DNA of 14,847 nucleotides, from positions 900 to 15,746 of the forward strand of contig DBFQ01000046.1 in NCBI GenBank assembly GCA_002294665.1. Reading direction: 5' to 3'. Positions 1 through 6,549 of this stretch are shown here, one piece after another. The stretch's first letter is position 1; each line of letters opens with the position of its first letter. The notes below the pieces were generated by a model, which saw only the letters and a list, made by a program, of their open reading frames with translations, searched no databases and was not told the DNA's origin. The stretch comes from Candidatus Aminicenantes bacterium UBA876. Its GTDB lineage: Bacteria; Acidobacteriota; Aminicenantia; UBA2199. The position numbers were made by a program, and so were the translations under genes.

Positions 1-497
1 ACGATTCGGCGCGCCGCGCGGACCATTTCCAGAATGCCCGGATGGGAGCAGCCGGTGACCACCGATATGCCGTTGTCCGTTTTCAGAACCAGCGCCTGCT
101 CGGGCATGGGCATGCCCTTGTAAGTCCCCGCCACTTCGCCGGTGGACAACACGCCGGGAACGATTTCCATCCCCGGACTGACGCTGACGGGCCGGCCGCC
201 GATCGTTTCCACAAATCGATAAAAACGCGGGCCGAATCCCGGGCAAACGTACACGGGCAGGCCGGGGCGTTTTTTCAGGAATCGTTCCAGGCCGCCGGCG
301 TGGTCCCAGTGGTCGTGGGAGATGGCCACGGCGCGGATCTCATCCAGCGAAGCAGAGAGGCGTTTCAGGTTGGTCAGCAGCGGGCGGCCGTTTTCGCCGG
401 TGTCAAACAGCAGGCTCCCGGCCACGCGGGCGGAAAATCCCCAGCCCGATTTGAATCCGGGATCCGCGCTGTTGTCATAGACGATGTCGAGGCGCAT
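1..497 (-). CDS. MBL-fold metallohydrolase, COG1237-like (3' end cut by window edge)
   Basis: The first 165 codons of a metallo-beta-lactamase-fold enzyme are visible, and the C-terminus lies beyond the left edge. The ATG is at 497-495, with a GAGGTG Shine-Dalgarno inside the 17-bp gap that follows the OsmC stop, so the two genes are probably co-transcribed. The metal-binding signature H61-D-H63-W-D65-H66 follows the hydrophobic strand AVAIS, and a second ligand-type motif TGCSHPG places His152 at the expected distance. The GCSHPG context is typical of the COG1237 branch, which includes proteins annotated as 7,8-dihydropterin-6-yl-methyl-4-(beta-D-ribofuranosyl)aminobenzene 5'-phosphate synthase. 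Most members have no proven substrate. No signal peptide is seen, so it is probably cytoplasmic. Fold assignment is firm; the substrate is unknown. Confidence 0.85.
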   Translation of the reverse strand, partial: MRLDIVYDNSADPGFKSGWGFSARVAGSLLFDTGENGRPLLTNLKRLSASLDEIRAVAISHDHWDHAGGLERFLKKRPGLPVYVCPGFGPRFYRFVETIGGRPVSVSPGMEIVPGVLSTGEVAGTYKGMPMPEQALVLKTDNGISVVTGCSHPGILEMVRAARRI

Positions 498-514
498 GCG
501 TCACCTCAACCTGA

Positions 515-943
515 TTACAGCGCCAGGCTCGCGTCCAGGCTGATGGGAACCGTGGCCAAAGCCATGGAAACCGGGCAGCCGTCCTTGGCGCGGCGGGCGT
601 ACTCCAGAAAAGTTCCGGTGTCGATGTCGGGAACGCTTGCCCGGGTAACAAGGGTTATGCCGCTGATATGGAACCCGTCCGCGGTTTTATCCATTTTGAC
701 TTCGGCGCGGGTCTCGATTTTTTCGGCTGTATGGCCCGCCTGGGCCAGGGCATGGGCCAATGCCATGGAGAAACACCCGGCATGGGCCGCGGCGATCAGC
801 TCTTCGGGATTGGTGCCGGTACCGGATTCAAAACGGGAATGAAAAGAGTACTCACCGGAGAAGGCGCCGCTGCCCAGCTGGATTGTACCTTTTCCGCGGG
901 GAAGGTCCCCCTTCCATTCGGCTGTTGCTTTGCGAACGATCAT
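515..943 (-). CDS. osmC: OsmC/Ohr-family peroxiredoxin, OsmC type
   Basis: A 142-residue protein of normal OsmC length. OsmC proteins are homodimeric cytoplasmic thiol peroxidases that reduce organic hydroperoxides with two cysteines. Both are present: Cys57 in the helix motif NPEELIAAAHAGCFSMALA and Cys123 in AKDGCPVSMAL. Arg37 and Glu47/Glu48 are placed to act as the active-site Arg-Glu pair. The N-terminal beta strands (AEWKGDLPRGKGTI) and the C-terminal ISLDASL end are also family-typical. The start is fixed by a GGGAGG Shine-Dalgarno (minus strand, 949-954) five bases upstream. A possible -10 box TAGAAT (minus, 962-967) lacks a convincing -35. The gene lies 78 bp after the DUF1648 gene and 17 bp before the MBL gene, so a small hydroperoxide-defence operon is plausible. 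The symbol is by family; an Ohr-like role is less likely given the OsmC-type motif set. Confidence 0.9.
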   Translation of the reverse strand: MIVRKATAEWKGDLPRGKGTIQLGSGAFSGEYSFHSRFESGTGTNPEELIAAAHAGCFSMALAHALAQAGHTAEKIETRAEVKMDKTADGFHISGITLVTRASVPDIDTGTFLEYARRAKDGCPVSMALATVPISLDASLAL

Positions 944-1021
944 CTCAACCTCCCTGTTGATATTCTACACCGTGGGGCGCAGGAATGCACCCTGGAAATG
1001 GTCAGGCGTGATCCGTATTGA

Positions 1022-1594
1022 TTACTCCGGGTTTTCCGGCGGGCGGTTTTGTTCGAGCAAGCGGCGCGGCATGGTAAACAGGCGCGGAATGTAGATGATC
1101 ATGACCAGGGTGACGGCCACAAAGCCGGGCCACAGCGACCAGGCCGGCAGATGACCCCGGGAAAGCGTGACCAGGGAGAGGATTCCGCGGATCATCAAGA
1201 GGAACATCAGCGACATGGCCGCGGCGATGGCCGCCATGAACTCGGCGATTAATTCCCAATAGGGAGCCTGACATTCCGGGGACAGGGAAAGGATTTCCCT
1301 TTTGCGCGGCATGTTGACCCAGCGCGCTTGGTTGCGCATTAATTTGACCCAGAATCCGCCGGCCAGCATGGGCAGGGTGGCGATAACCGCTACCAGCACC
1401 ATGATCAGCAACTCGGTCCGTGATCCGCTGCGCCCCGGCGTACCGTCGGAAGCAAAATGCATCGGCACCCGCTCGGGAAGTTGCGGCCACGCTTCAAACA
1501 GCGATAAAACAGTCAGGGCCAGGAAAACCAGGGCCAGGCCGGAAATAAAACGCCTTCTGCCGCCGATCTCCTCAACGCGTTCCGTATCCAGCAT
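1022..1594 (-). CDS. DUF1648 membrane protein (SdpI-like N-terminal domain)
   Basis: A 190-residue integral membrane protein. The segment after the first membrane helix, with WPQLPERVPMHF and the following GTPGRSGSRTELL, is the recognisable DUF1648 signature (W-x-x-LP-x-x-VP-x-H, then G-x-x-x-x-x-x-S). This domain is known from the Bacillus SdpI immunity/signalling protein and many uncharacterised membrane proteins. About four hydrophobic helices are seen: near residues 17-32, 60-80, 120-140 and 155-175. The ATG at 1594 is chosen over an in-frame ATG 15 codons upstream because it is preceded at 5 bp by a perfect AAGGAGG (minus, 1600-1606), and the upstream choice would place the start inside the promoter. 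The C-terminal SdpI-type domain is not recognisable, so an immunity role is not claimed. Confidence 0.75.
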   Translation of the reverse strand: MLDTERVEEIGGRRRFISGLALVFLALTVLSLFEAWPQLPERVPMHFASDGTPGRSGSRTELLIMVLVAVIATLPMLAGGFWVKLMRNQARWVNMPRKREILSLSPECQAPYWELIAEFMAAIAAAMSLMFLLMIRGILSLVTLSRGHLPAWSLWPGFVAVTLVMIIYIPRLFTMPRRLLEQNRPPENPE

Positions 1595-1634
1595 GTCCGC
1601 CTCCTTCGCGGCATTGCCGCGTCCAGGCGCAATC

Positions 1635-1664
1635 AGCATACCCTCAAAGAAACCCGCCGGTCAA
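1635..1664 (-). promoter_or_regulatory. Sigma70-like promoter for the DUF1648-osmC-MBL genes
   Basis: On the minus strand TTGACC (1659-1664) is followed after 18 bp by TATGCT (1635-1640). Transcription would start near 1628, giving a leader of about 33 nt. That leader contains a perfect 6-bp hairpin (CGCGGC/GCCGCG, 1607-1621, loop of 3) directly abutting the AAGGAGG ribosome-binding site. Identified by eye from consensus match and position only. Confidence 0.5.
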
Positions 1665-1682
1665 CCCCGGATGCAAATGACG

Positions 1683-1749
1683 CGTTCGTGCCGGGCGAAC
1701 GGTTCGGATGGGATATCGGTAATATCCAGGCCGGAGGCGGTCACCGGCC
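1683..1749. promoter_or_regulatory. Three consecutive dyads in the divergent promoter region
   Basis: Three perfect 6-bp inverted repeats lie between the two facing promoters: CGTTCG/CGAACG (1683-1688 and 1696-1701), GGATAT/ATATCC (1711-1716 and 1722-1727, 5-bp centre) and GGCCGG/CCGGCC (1729-1734 and 1744-1749). The middle one has the spacing of a dimeric regulator operator and sits about 26 bp upstream of the kinase -35 box. No regulator is identified, and short GC-rich dyads can arise by chance. Confidence 0.35.
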
Positions 1750-1752
1750 GCA

Positions 1753-1782
1753 TTGACTTTCACGCGTGCTTTTCGTTACAAT
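1753..1782 (+). promoter_or_regulatory. Sigma70-like promoter of the hybrid kinase gene
   Basis: TTGACT (1753-1758), an 18-bp spacer and TACAAT (1777-1782) make a strong consensus match. Transcription should begin near 1789, only about 9 nt before the ATG at 1798. This rules against the alternative TTG start at 1753, which is the -35 box itself, and predicts an mRNA with almost no leader. Confidence 0.65.
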
Positions 1783-1797
1783 CGAACGGCCGATCCC

Positions 1798-4146
1798 ATG
1801 TCCAAGAAATCCACGTTTTCGGAACAAGAAGAGCAGGTACGCAGACTGCGGGCGGAATTGCGCAAAGAAAAGCGGATCCGCGAGGCGTTGGCGGCCAGTG
1901 AGCGGCAATACCGCCAGATCGTGTCGCAGGCCAACCAGGCCATTTTCGTGACCCAGGCGGGAAAGTTCGTTTTCGTCAATCCCATGGCCGCCGCCATCAC
2001 CGGTTATCCTGCCGAAGAGTTGCTTTCGCGGCCGATTACGGATTTCATCCACCCGCAGGACCGGCGCATGGTGATGGATCTCCATTGGCAACGACTGCGA
2101 GGAGAGCGGAGTCCTGAAATCTATCCGTTCCGGGTCCAACTGAAGGACGGTAAGGATGTGTGGGTGGAGTTGCACGCCCGTGTGATCGACTGGGACGGAG
2201 AACCGGCTTCGCTCAATTTCCTTTACCCCATCGAAAAACGCCGCCAGACCGAGCAGGCTCTGCTGGAGAGTGAGGCCAAGTTCCGCGCGATTTTTGCCAA
2301 TGCCAATGACGCGATTTTCCTGATGAACAAGGATACTTTTCTGGACTGCAATGAAAAAACCCTGCAGATGTTTGCCTGCAACCGCGAAGAGATCATCGGC
2401 CAGCCTCCGTACCGTTTTTCGCCGCGGCTGCAACCCGATGGGCGGGAATCAAAGCAGAAAGCGCTGGAAAAGATCAAGGCGGCGTTGCGCGGCGAGCCCC
2501 AGTTTTTTGAATGGAAGCATTGCCGTAAAGACGGGACGGAGTTCGATGCCGAAGTCAGCCTGAACGCGGTGACCGCCCTGGGCAAGAACTATATCCAGGC
2601 GATTGTCCGCGATATCACGGACCGCAAGCGCATTGAGGCGGAAATCCTGGCTGAGCGGGAACGGCTGCGAACCCTTTCCGACAACGCGCCTTTCGGCATG
2701 GTTCTGACCGACAGCCGCGGCCGCTACCTGTATATCAATACCAAGTTCATTGAGTTGTTCGGTTATGACCTGGACGATGTGCCGACGGGCAGGGAGTGGT
2801 TTCGCAGGGCGTTTCCCGATGAGGCTTCCCGGAGCGCGGCCATTGAAAACTGGAAAGATGATGTCCGGGATGCCGCCGTGGGGGAAAAGAAACCGCGGGT
2901 ATTTACCGTCACCTGCAAGGACGGCACGCAAAAGATCATCAACATGATTTCCTCACGCCTGGCAACCGGTGAGTTCCTGGTCACCTGCGAGGACCTGACC
3001 GAGTACAAACGCGTCGAAGCCCGCTTGCGCCAGGCGCAGAAGATGGAGTCGATCGGCACGCTCGCGGGCGGAATCGCCCATGATTTCAACAATCTGCTCA
3101 TGGGCATCCAGGGTTATACCTCCATGATGCTGCGGGAACTGGATCCATCCCATCATCATTACGAATGGATCAGTCGCATCGATGACCAGGTCCGCAGCGG
3201 GGCCGGCCTGACCCGGCAATTGCTGGGATTCGCCCGTGGCGGCCAGTACGAGGTCCGGCCCACGGATATGAACGAAATCCTCACCAAAACCGCGGCGATT
3301 TTCGGACGCACGCGCAGGGAAATCGCCGTTTTCCCCGATTATGAGCCGCGATTGTGGACCGTGGAGGTCGACCGCGGGCAGATGGAACAGGCCTTGATGA
3401 ACCTTTTTTTGAATGCCTGGCATGCCATGCCCGGCGGCGGCCGGCTCAGCCTGAAGACGGAGAACGTATCCTTGTCTGAGCGGCAGGCGGCCCGACATGA
3501 CCTGGTTCCCGGGCGTTATGTCCAGTTAACGGTCAGGGATTCCGGCCACGGGATGGATGTCCAAACCAGGGAACGCATATTTGATCCGTTCTTTACCACG
3601 CGGGAGATGGGGCGGGGCACCGGCCTGGGTCTGGCCATGGTGTACGGTGTCGTTAAGGGACACCATGGCGAGATTCATGTTTCCAGCGAGCCGGGAAGGG
3701 GCGCGGCTTTTATCATCCTGCTGCCCGCTTCGAAAAGGGCCGCGCAGGCGGAAAAAAACCCAACTGATTCAGTCGCAGGCGGCAATGAAACCATCCTGGT
3801 CGTAGATGATGAACAGGTGGTCCTGGACGTGAGCCGCAGCATGGCCGAACACCTTGGTTACACGGTCTACGCTTTCCAGGATGCGCAGGAAGCGCTCGCC
3901 ATGTACCGGGAACGCCAAGATGAGATCGACCTGGTCATTCTGGATATGGTCATGCCCGGCATGTCCGGGCAGGAAGCTTTCCATCGTTTCCGGCAGATCA
4001 ATCCGGATGTGAAAGTACTGCTGGCCAGCGGCTACAGCATCAACGGCCAGGCGCGTCAGATCCTGGCGGGCGGCTGCAACGGATTTATCCAGAAACCGTT
4101 TAACCTGGATCAAATGGCCGCCACCATCCGCCGGATGCTGGATTGA
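1798..4146 (+). CDS. Hybrid histidine kinase, PAS-PAS-PAS-HisKA-HATPase-REC
   Basis: A 782-residue soluble sensor kinase with no membrane segment or signal peptide. Order: a short charged coil (about 1-33), three PAS domains (about 34-145, 157-280 and 288-410), a dimerisation/phosphoacceptor helix with GGIAHDFNN (His428), then an HATPase_c domain. The ATPase shows the N-box (Asn535 and Asn539), the G1 box D581-SGHGM and the G2 box GRGTGLGLAM (605-614). A receiver domain follows, with acidic pair Asp670/Asp671, phosphoacceptor Asp716 in LDMVMPG and Lys766 in QKPF. All catalytic residues are intact. No PAS cofactor residue could be recognised, so the stimulus is unknown. No separate response regulator or HPt protein is nearby, so its output partner is outside the window or the attached receiver acts by itself. 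The ATG at 1798 follows a strong promoter but has no Shine-Dalgarno. It is convergent with the diguanylate cyclase gene. Confidence 0.92.
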   Translation: MSKKSTFSEQEEQVRRLRAELRKEKRIREALAASERQYRQIVSQANQAIFVTQAGKFVFVNPMAAAITGYPAEELLSRPITDFIHPQDRRMVMDLHWQRLRGERSPEIYPFRVQLKDGKDVWVELHARVIDWDGEPASLNFLYPIEKRRQTEQALLESEAKFRAIFANANDAIFLMNKDTFLDCNEKTLQMFACNREEIIGQPPYRFSPRLQPDGRESKQKALEKIKAALRGEPQFFEWKHCRKDGTEFDAEVSLNAVTALGKNYIQAIVRDITDRKRIEAEILAERERLRTLSDNAPFGMVLTDSRGRYLYINTKFIELFGYDLDDVPTGREWFRRAFPDEASRSAAIENWKDDVRDAAVGEKKPRVFTVTCKDGTQKIINMISSRLATGEFLVTCEDLTEYKRVEARLRQAQKMESIGTLAGGIAHDFNNLLMGIQGYTSMMLRELDPSHHHYEWISRIDDQVRSGAGLTRQLLGFARGGQYEVRPTDMNEILTKTAAIFGRTRREIAVFPDYEPRLWTVEVDRGQMEQALMNLFLNAWHAMPGGGRLSLKTENVSLSERQAARHDLVPGRYVQLTVRDSGHGMDVQTRERIFDPFFTTREMGRGTGLGLAMVYGVVKGHHGEIHVSSEPGRGAAFIILLPASKRAAQAEKNPTDSVAGGNETILVVDDEQVVLDVSRSMAEHLGYTVYAFQDAQEALAMYRERQDEIDLVILDMVMPGMSGQEAFHRFRQINPDVKVLLASGYSINGQARQILAGGCNGFIQKPFNLDQMAATIRRMLD

Positions 4147-4229
4147 AGCGGCGCCGGAAACTTCCTGATCCGTACGAGATTCTGTTGGATCGAAACAAGT
4201 TCAAGGTTATTCACTGCATCACCAACTCC

Positions 4230-4262
4230 ATCCACCCTCAACTCTCTCAACTTCCTCAACTA
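4230..4262 (-). repeat. Octamer repeat element, copy A
   Basis: Read on the minus strand this is a purine-rich run of GTTGAGGA, AGTTGAGA and GAGTTGAG-type 8-bp units. It resembles the arrays at 6323-6370 and at the right end of the window, in a more degenerate form. It lies about 85 bp past the kinase stop codon. Confidence 0.5.
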
Positions 4263-4460
4263 GTTTAAATTTCCGTGTATTCCGTGTGTTCAGCGGTTGC
4301 TTCTGTTTTGCTTTTGTTTTGGTTATTTGGATTTGGGAAATTGGAATTTGTTTCGGATTTCAAATCTGGGATTCCGGATTTGAACAAAGGTATGATGCGA
4401 CAGGAATATGTACGGGCGAAAAATTTTTCGTTCCAACACCTGTCACTTTTTTTAAATGCG

Positions 4461-4478
4461 GGCGACCGGCCGGTCGCC
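4461..4478. repeat. 18-bp perfect palindrome GGCGACCGGCCGGTCGCC
   Basis: A perfectly self-complementary 18-mer lies 28 bp past the cyclase stop codon and about 315 bp past the kinase stop. Either transcript could fold it into a GC-rich stem with a tight GGCC loop. A T-run precedes it on the plus strand (4447-4453) rather than following it, so it is not a textbook terminator. A role as a transcript-end barrier or a REP-like dispersed palindrome is possible. Confidence 0.6.
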
Positions 4479-4499
4479 TCGATTTCTCCTGTCTCCTGA

Positions 4500-4536
4500 T
4501 ACCTGTCACCTTCTTTCCTTCTCCTCAACTCTCTTT
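4500..4536 (-). repeat. Octamer/AGGTGAC repeat element, copy B
   Basis: On the minus strand this reads as a purine run with GAGAGTTGAGGAG, then AAGGAAAG, then AGGTGACAGGT. This is the same order (octamer, purines, AGGTGAC) as in copies C and D. It encodes the charged C-terminal tail of the cyclase and supplies its TGA stop, which is the TGA inside GGTGAC. It has only one recognisable octamer unit. Confidence 0.45.
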
Positions 4537-6269
4537 GCCTGCACCTGGTTGCGGCCGGCTTTCTTGGCCGCATACATGGCCTGGTCGGCACGGCTGATCA
4601 GGTTTTCCAGGTCTTCGTCGGGATGCCATTGCGCCACGCCGATACTGATGGTCATGAACACGGGTTTGCCACGTACCGGGTAAAAGGGGATCTGGGCGAA
4701 ACGGGTGCGGATGCGTTCTCCCGCTTCCACAGCTGTTTCCAGGTCCGAGTGGTGCAGGATGATGACAAATTCCTCGCCGCCGTAACGGCAGGCCACGTCT
4801 TCACCCCGGAGGACCTGTTGCAGCAGGTTCCCGAGGGCGGCCAGCACCCGGTCTCCTTCAGGATGTCCCCAAGTGTCGTTGAATTGCTTGAAGCGGTCCA
4901 CATCGAGCATCAGCAGGGACAGGGGGGCCTGGGAACGCCGCGCGGCGGCCGTGCTGCGGGATAAGGCCGCGTTCAGGAAACGGCGGTTGTAGAGCCCGGT
5001 CAGATCGTCAGTGATGCTGATGGCCTGTAGGTTCTTTTCCCGCACCCGCAGGCGTTCCTCTTCATGACGCATCAGGCGGATACGGTCGCCGAGCGCAAAG
5101 GAAAGCAGCACCGCTTCTGCGGCACTGCCGAACAGAATGGCGTGCATGGTGAAGATGGTGCTGGGCAGAAGGCCGTAGAAACGCAGAAAAAAGATCAATG
5201 CGGCAATCAGCATCACGCTGACTGCGGCCAGGTAATAACGGGCCGGTTTGTACCCCGAACGCAGGGCGGCAATGGCCGTGGTAAATACCGCCAGCGTGGC
5301 GATTTGCGATAAAAACTGGGCCATGTAATTGGCGATCCAGAAGTTGCCGAAAAAGGAATACAGCATGGCCGCGGCCAGACTCCCGGCCAGTGCCTTCAGG
5401 ATTTTGTCGTGAAGCGGGGCGGTTTTTTTGGTGTGCAGGAAAAGCAGGGCAAACAAAATCCCGAAAAATACCATGCCGCATCCCAGGCTCAACACGCCGC
5501 GGATCATGCGGCCGCCCCAATCGGGCCAGAAATAGCGGAACAGGCCCAGGAGGGTGCTCTGCCAGAGCATCAGGAAGAGCACGTAGAGGATGTAGACAAA
5601 GTAGTAGCGGTCGCGCACAAAGAAAAACAGCACCAGGTTGTACAGGAGCATGGCGCCGAGGATGCCCAGGCAGAACCCGATGATCAAGGTCAGGTTGATG
5701 CCGTGGCGCAAAAAAGCCTTGCTGGTATACAGCGTGGCGCGGAAATACATGGTGGCCGGTGCGAATACACGGATCAGTACCGGGCGGTCGGGATCGATGG
5801 AGTCCGGCAGCGCGAAAGTGGTCTTGAAAAAAGAAACCGCCCCGGAACGGAAGGGTTGCCACCAGTTGGACTGCAGTTTAACCCAGTTTGACTCTCCCTC
5901 CTGCTTGACCGGCACATGCAACGTGATCGAGCCCAGGGCCATGTTGTCAAAAATCAGATAAGGCGCTTCCTGCCCCGGCCGGGTTTTGATATGACAGCGG
6001 AACCACAGCGTGGACATTTCGAAACTGAATTGGAAGGCATCGCGATGATAGCGCCGGAAAGGAGGGTTATCCTCGAGAAGATCCTGCCAGGTCAGGGAGT
6101 TTGTGGAGTCAAACAGGTAATCGGAGTTGGCGGCGATCTCGATGCGCGGCCGCTCGTTGCCCACGGACAGCACAGGCAGGCGCTCCCCGGCCCGGATCAA
6201 GGCCGGCAGCAGCAGGAATACAATCAATGCCGCCTGAATTCCCGGCACCATTCTTTTGCCCATGCGCAT
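4506..6269 (-). CDS. Membrane diguanylate cyclase, 7TMR-DISM extracellular + 7TM + GGDEF
   Basis: A 587-residue inner-membrane enzyme predicted to make cyclic di-GMP from two GTP. The start at 6269 gives a signal peptide (MRMGKRM, hydrophobic core, cleavage near residue 27). Then come a periplasmic beta-rich 7TMR-DISM extracellular domain (about 35-180, with TLWFRCHI and LIFDNMALGSI), a seven-helix 7TMR-DISM block (about 190-395), a short charged linker helix and a GGDEF domain (about 425-580). The active site is GGEEF at 497-501, and the RGED inhibitory I-site lies five residues before it, so product inhibition should be intact. DDLTGLYNRRFL, DVDRFKQFND and SIGVAQW are also present. An upstream in-frame ATG (6389) would add 40 residues encoded largely by a tandem repeat and is rejected. 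No Shine-Dalgarno is visible. The last residues (KRVEEKERR) and the stop lie in repeat sequence. The periplasmic ligand is unknown. Confidence 0.9.
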   Translation of the reverse strand: MRMGKRMVPGIQAALIVFLLLPALIRAGERLPVLSVGNERPRIEIAANSDYLFDSTNSLTWQDLLEDNPPFRRYHRDAFQFSFEMSTLWFRCHIKTRPGQEAPYLIFDNMALGSITLHVPVKQEGESNWVKLQSNWWQPFRSGAVSFFKTTFALPDSIDPDRPVLIRVFAPATMYFRATLYTSKAFLRHGINLTLIIGFCLGILGAMLLYNLVLFFFVRDRYYFVYILYVLFLMLWQSTLLGLFRYFWPDWGGRMIRGVLSLGCGMVFFGILFALLFLHTKKTAPLHDKILKALAGSLAAAMLYSFFGNFWIANYMAQFLSQIATLAVFTTAIAALRSGYKPARYYLAAVSVMLIAALIFFLRFYGLLPSTIFTMHAILFGSAAEAVLLSFALGDRIRLMRHEEERLRVREKNLQAISITDDLTGLYNRRFLNAALSRSTAAARRSQAPLSLLMLDVDRFKQFNDTWGHPEGDRVLAALGNLLQQVLRGEDVACRYGGEEFVIILHHSDLETAVEAGERIRTRFAQIPFYPVRGKPVFMTISIGVAQWHPDEDLENLISRADQAMYAAKKAGRNQVQAKRVEEKERR

Positions 6270-6278
6270 GGCGGACCC

Positions 6279-6307
6279 ATGATACGCCAAGGCCCAGAGG
6301 AGTGCAA
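6279..6307 (-). promoter_or_regulatory. Candidate promoter of the diguanylate cyclase gene
   Basis: On the minus strand TTGCAC (6302-6307), a 17-bp spacer and TATCAT (6279-6284) resemble a sigma70 promoter with a weak -35 and good -10. Initiation would fall near 6272, within a few bases of the ATG at 6269, so the transcript would be leaderless or nearly so. This agrees with the absence of a ribosome-binding site. Confidence 0.45.
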
Positions 6308-6322
6308 ATGCAAAAGGATGGG

Positions 6323-6370
6323 GAGTTGGAGAGTTGGAGAGTTGGAGAGTTGGGGAGTTGGGAAGTTGGA
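6323..6370 (+). repeat. Tandem array of six 8-bp units (GAGTTGGA)
   Basis: Six contiguous units can be read exactly: GAGTTGGA three times, GAGTTGGG twice, then AAGTTGGA. The array lies 16 bp upstream of the candidate -35 box of the cyclase gene. Tandem octamers are prone to slip during replication, so the copy number could vary between strains. This is the array part of repeat copy C. Confidence 0.9.
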
Positions 6371-6406
6371 AAGCAGGTGACGGGTTCAAATCTTCAACTC
6401 TGCTCC
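6323..6406 (+). repeat. Octamer/AGGTGAC repeat element, copy C (full-length)
   Basis: The octamer array is followed by AAGCAGGTGACGGGTTCAAAT and then CTTCAACTCTGCTCC. The same modules in the same order occur in reverse orientation at the right edge of the window (copy D). The pyrimidine module CTTCAACTC is complementary to the GAGTTG(A/G)AG units, so the element can fold back into a stem with the GGTGAC segment in the loop. Confidence 0.7.
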
Positions 6407-6433
6407 TGCCTCCTTCCCTCTCCCGCCGGATTG

Positions 6434-6460
6434 TGCTATATTACCGGTACTCGAGTCCGG
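6434..6460 (+). promoter_or_regulatory. Extended -10 promoter and overlapping palindrome for the ccsA/resB-like genes
   Basis: TGC followed by TATATT (6434-6442) matches an extended -10 element. The -35 position is poor (TTCCCT, 6414-6419). Immediately downstream, CCGGtACTCGAGTCCGG (6444-6460) is a palindrome around ACTCGAGT with one extra base on the left. It covers the expected start near 6449, as an operator for a repressor would. Transcripts would carry about a 100-nt leader before the 24-codon ORF. Confidence 0.4.
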
Positions 6461-6549
6461 CGCGGCTACGGCCTTCACACAGGCTATGCCGGCGGACCAG
6501 CGGGTGCGATTGCGGAAACGGGCGCGCCTTCCGTGTTTGAAAAGGAGAT

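Larger units (their letters stand above)
4147..4505. repeat. Convergent intergenic spacer with several degenerate repeats
   Basis: This 359-bp gap between the converging kinase and cyclase genes has no credible gene. It holds, in order: a pyrimidine-rich array of CTCAACT-type octamers (about 4230-4262); a CCGTGTATT/CCGTGTGTT direct repeat (about 4273-4291); an AT-rich stretch of repeated GGATTT/GGAATTT words (about 4325-4385) containing an inverted repeat TTCAAATC/GATTTGAA (4359-4366 and 4377-4384); two ACCTGTCAC copies (about 4438-4446 and 4501-4509); and an 18-bp palindrome (4461-4478). Base composition is clearly poorer in GC than the flanking genes. In my experience similar low-complexity words recur between genes in environmental genomes, which is general knowledge and not tested here. 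ORFs across it are simple-repeat translations. Confidence 0.65.

Noticed and set aside
42..842. Long plus-strand ORF at the left end
   Set aside because: It is antisense to the MBL and OsmC genes, which carry recognisable catalytic motifs and ribosome-binding sites; its translation has no family features.
4461..4478. Factor-independent terminator for the kinase or cyclase
   Set aside because: The palindrome lacks a following T-run on either strand, so it is listed only as a palindrome.
4265..4597. Small ORFs on both strands in the kinase-cyclase spacer
   Set aside because: Their translations are simple-repeat products of low-complexity DNA and overlap the end of the cyclase gene.
6270..6389. 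N-terminal extension of the diguanylate cyclase to an ATG at 6389
   Set aside because: Most of it translates the 8-bp tandem repeat, it contains the candidate promoter, and it precedes a normal signal peptide starting at 6269.
6323..6406. CRISPR-like array
   Set aside because: Units are 8 bp and directly adjacent with no unique spacers, and no cas gene is present, so it is a simple tandem repeat.
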